From an uncultured Bacteroidales bacterium (lineage in GTDB: Bacteria; Bacteroidota; Bacteroidia; Bacteroidales; Bacteroidaceae), in the NCBI GenBank assembly GCA_902779165.1, contig CACZAN010000016.1, positions 1-64,000 of the forward strand: a stretch of DNA of 64,000 nt, given 5' to 3'. The notes below the pieces were generated by a model, which did not search any database, had not been told where the DNA came from, and saw nothing but the letters and a program-made list of their open reading frames with translations. Below, piece by piece: positions 62,293 through 64,000 of the stretch. Each line of letters starts with the position of its first letter. Positions within the stretch are counted from its first letter, which is position 1. A program made the position numbers and the translations under genes.

Positions 62293-64000
62293 TCAATTAT
62301 CCACGAGTTGCAAGCCTTGTTGGAGGAGGCTGGCCTCATGGCGCAGGGTGGCTTGCCAAATGGCATGGGTGGGAACGTCGTAGAGACTCCAGGCAGAACC
62401 GGTGTAGTAGACGAAAGGCTGACCGGGGGTATAAGTGGTTTGGATGATGGCGTGGCCGATGCCTCCTGCGCGCTTCTCGGGCAGGGGGAGGTATTTCACC
62501 TCATTCTTCACTTTTCCTTTCTTCTCTTTTGCTAACGGCAGGAAGATACCAAGATAGTGCTCACCATTCATGACATTGGGATGGTCCAGAGCTTCGGCGT
62601 AGGTAATCCAACCTTCTTTGGGGTTGAGCGTGTAGGCGGTGGGTGCAGACTCATGGACGACGATGCCGGTGCAGACCTGGGTGGGGCGTGAGAGGCCTTC
62701 ATAGGTGACTTCGACGCGGGCGAAATGGCTGCCGCAGTCCTGGGTGATGAGGCGGGTCTCGCGAACAGGAGTCCCATCTACGGTCCTCTCTGGCAGGGTC
62801 ATCCGGACGGTGAATCGGAGTGGACCGTTGTCGAGAATTTCTGCTTTCTCATAATAAAGAGGATAGACGAGTGAACCGTCAGACGCTATCAGTGCTGCAG
62901 CTCCGGCTCCAAGGGTGGCACCGACGGTGTATGCATCCATGCCGGCTCCGTGGTTGCGATGGTAGGTGTAGCCGCGGTGTACTTCGTTCCAGTCCAAGGG
63001 GCTCTGTTCGCGGCGAATGCGTTCGTTGACGCCGTAGGAGGTGAGTTCGTTGTGGTAGAGCTGGTCCTGAATGGGGTGGGGCGTGTTCTTGACGAATGTG
63101 TCGAAGCCGTAGGCGTTGTTATTCATATTCTTATGAGCACCTGGACCATAAAAACGCCAAGCACAGCGGTCGTTCTCCCAGACGAGGTCGTCCCAGCGGT
63201 TGGGGTAGATGCGGCCGTTGCAGGTGAGCTCATAGTCTTGCGGCTGACCTTTGATCATGCTGAGGTTGATGCTGCTCTCCGGACGCACGGAGCAGAAAAC
63301 GATGACTTTGCCGTCGTGAGTAATCTGATAGGGAACCTCGTTATAGTCGCCGTCCACGACAATGAATTCTCGGGCTACGGCGCAGTTGGCATTTTTAAGG
63401 ACGTCCATCGTGGTGAGCTCGATGACCTGTGAGATGTTCTCCTTGGTGGGATTGTGGATTTCGGAATACCAGAAACTCTCGTGACCCCTATCGATGGGAC
63501 GTGTGGCTCTGGCTCCACCAGTATAGGCGGAAGCACCGCCGTTAATGGGACCACTGACGGTGGGGGTGCCGGGGGTGTGGTGATAGATGCTGTTGGTGAT
63601 GGCATCTGGGTTCGGGCGATCGATGAGAGGATCTGCATCGATGTAGCGCACCATCTCGCAGGCTGCGAGAAGCCAGGCACCTGTGCCGAAGGGGGCCTGA
63701 GAGTGGGCATCGACCGTCTTGGTGGGGTCGGGCTTCTCGCCAATGGGTTGCACAAAGCCAATGCTTCCGTCGGGTTGCAAAGCCTTCTCAGAGAGGTACT
63801 TCCATGCTTTTTGGATGACGGGAGCATAGGTGTCCTTGTCGAGATAGCCGTTGTTGACACCCCAAAGCATACCGTAGGTGAAGAAGGCTGTGCCAGAGGT
63901 CTCTGGTCCAGGAGCGTCGTCCTCACAGAGCATACTGCGGCTCCAGTAGCCATCAGGGCGTTGGACTCGTGCAACGCCTTCAGCTAACTGGCGGAAACGC
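62293..64000 (-). CDS. GH105-like glycoside hydrolase with C-terminal DUF4861-like region, start outside the window
   Basis: The frame is open to the right edge (RFRQLAEGVARVQRPDGYWS precedes the first Met at 63933), so the true start lies beyond 64000. The visible N-terminal part (ETSGTAFFTYGMLWGVNNGYL, AWKYLSEKALQPDGSIG, FGTGAWLLAACEM) is the second half of the alpha/alpha barrel of GH88/GH105 unsaturated glucuronyl or rhamnogalacturonyl hydrolases. The last 350 residues (GPLRFTVRMTLPERTVDGTP, RVEVTYEGLSRPTQVCTGIVVHE, NVMNGEHYLGIFLPL) resemble DUF4861, which is often fused to such hydrolases in Bacteroidota pectin loci. It should remove the unsaturated uronic acid left by polysaccharide lyases. 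Neighbouring partners are out of view. Confidence 0.7.
   Translation of the reverse strand, partial: RFRQLAEGVARVQRPDGYWSRSMLCEDDAPGPETSGTAFFTYGMLWGVNNGYLDKDTYAPVIQKAWKYLSEKALQPDGSIGFVQPIGEKPDPTKTVDAHSQAPFGTGAWLLAACEMVRYIDADPLIDRPNPDAITNSIYHHTPGTPTVSGPINGGASAYTGGARATRPIDRGHESFWYSEIHNPTKENISQVIELTTMDVLKNANCAVAREFIVVDGDYNEVPYQITHDGKVIVFCSVRPESSINLSMIKGQPQDYELTCNGRIYPNRWDDLVWENDRCAWRFYGPGAHKNMNNNAYGFDTFVKNTPHPIQDQLYHNELTSYGVNERIRREQSPLDWNEVHRGYTYHRNHGAGMDAYTVGATLGAGAAALIASDGSLVYPLYYEKAEILDNGPLRFTVRMTLPERTVDGTPVRETRLITQDCGSHFARVEVTYEGLSRPTQVCTGIVVHESAPTAYTLNPKEGWITYAEALDHPNVMNGEHYLGIFLPLAKEKKGKVKNEVKYLPLPEKRAGGIGHAIIQTTYTPGQPFVYYTGSAWSLYDVPTHAIWQATLRHEASLLQQGLQLVDN

Overview
The window looks like a chromosome segment of a gut or rumen Bacteroidales bacterium, most likely Prevotella in the broad sense. 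The evidence is a set of Bacteroidota-type promoters (TTTG, about 20 nt, TAnnTTTG), several secreted proteins ending in a Prevotella-style C-terminal sorting tail, an HU-like/smalltalk gene pair, a fucosidase operon with a propeller-type regulator, a VirE-type ATPase, and AT-rich intergenic DNA carrying short tandem repeats. No tRNA, rRNA or CRISPR array was seen by eye.

Layout. (1) 1-510: end of a probable HU-like gene, a 36-codon smalltalk gene, an octamer repeat, a terminator and a four-copy 22-bp-period repeat. (2) 740-13830: a probable operon of a 3583-residue exported protein, a lipoprotein, a GLUG-type beta-helix protein and a 60-residue peptide gene. (3) 14613-18803: a separately promoted beta-helix protein with GGGIYN repeats. 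(4) 18889-28208: five lipoprotein genes. Three are paralogues with recognisable or degenerate MACPF (perforin-like) signatures, one resembles a BMP-type solute-binding protein, and the last fuses a periplasmic-binding-like domain to a legumain/GPI8-type (C13) cysteine protease. This is the most unusual system in the window. (5) 28452-29876: a GldB-like lipoprotein and a tetrapyrrole-methylase-fold methyltransferase. (6) 35866 down to 29891, minus strand: GH95 fucosidase, a membrane AraC-type regulator without histidine kinase, and a DUF4468 protein. (7) 57196 down to 36307, minus strand: a defence island. Its core is a BREX type 3 locus (brxF, brxC, pglXI, brxHII, pglZ, brxA) interrupted by a polyvalent-kinase-like gene and an AlbA_2/Schlafen-type gene and followed by a HEPN-like gene, small genes and a broken vsr. 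Upstream are a DUF4268 pair, two copies of a small DUF3791-type cassette, and a Fic gene with an altered active site. (8) 57234-59777: a long non-coding stretch with palindromes, then virE. (9) 59904-64000: an ion channel, an AAA/DUF4143 ATPase gene flanked by 41-bp direct repeats, and the 3' part of a GH105-like gene running off the window.

Two repeat families tie the island together. One element of roughly 80 to 480 bp lies directly upstream of the brxF gene and of both DUF3791-type operons, suggesting a shared, duplicated control region. A roughly 50-bp sequence matching the 3' end of virE recurs at 36161, 55506, 57516 and, inverted, at 59749, and these copies bracket the island.

All domain calls were made by eye from motifs and gene order. 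No database search was run.
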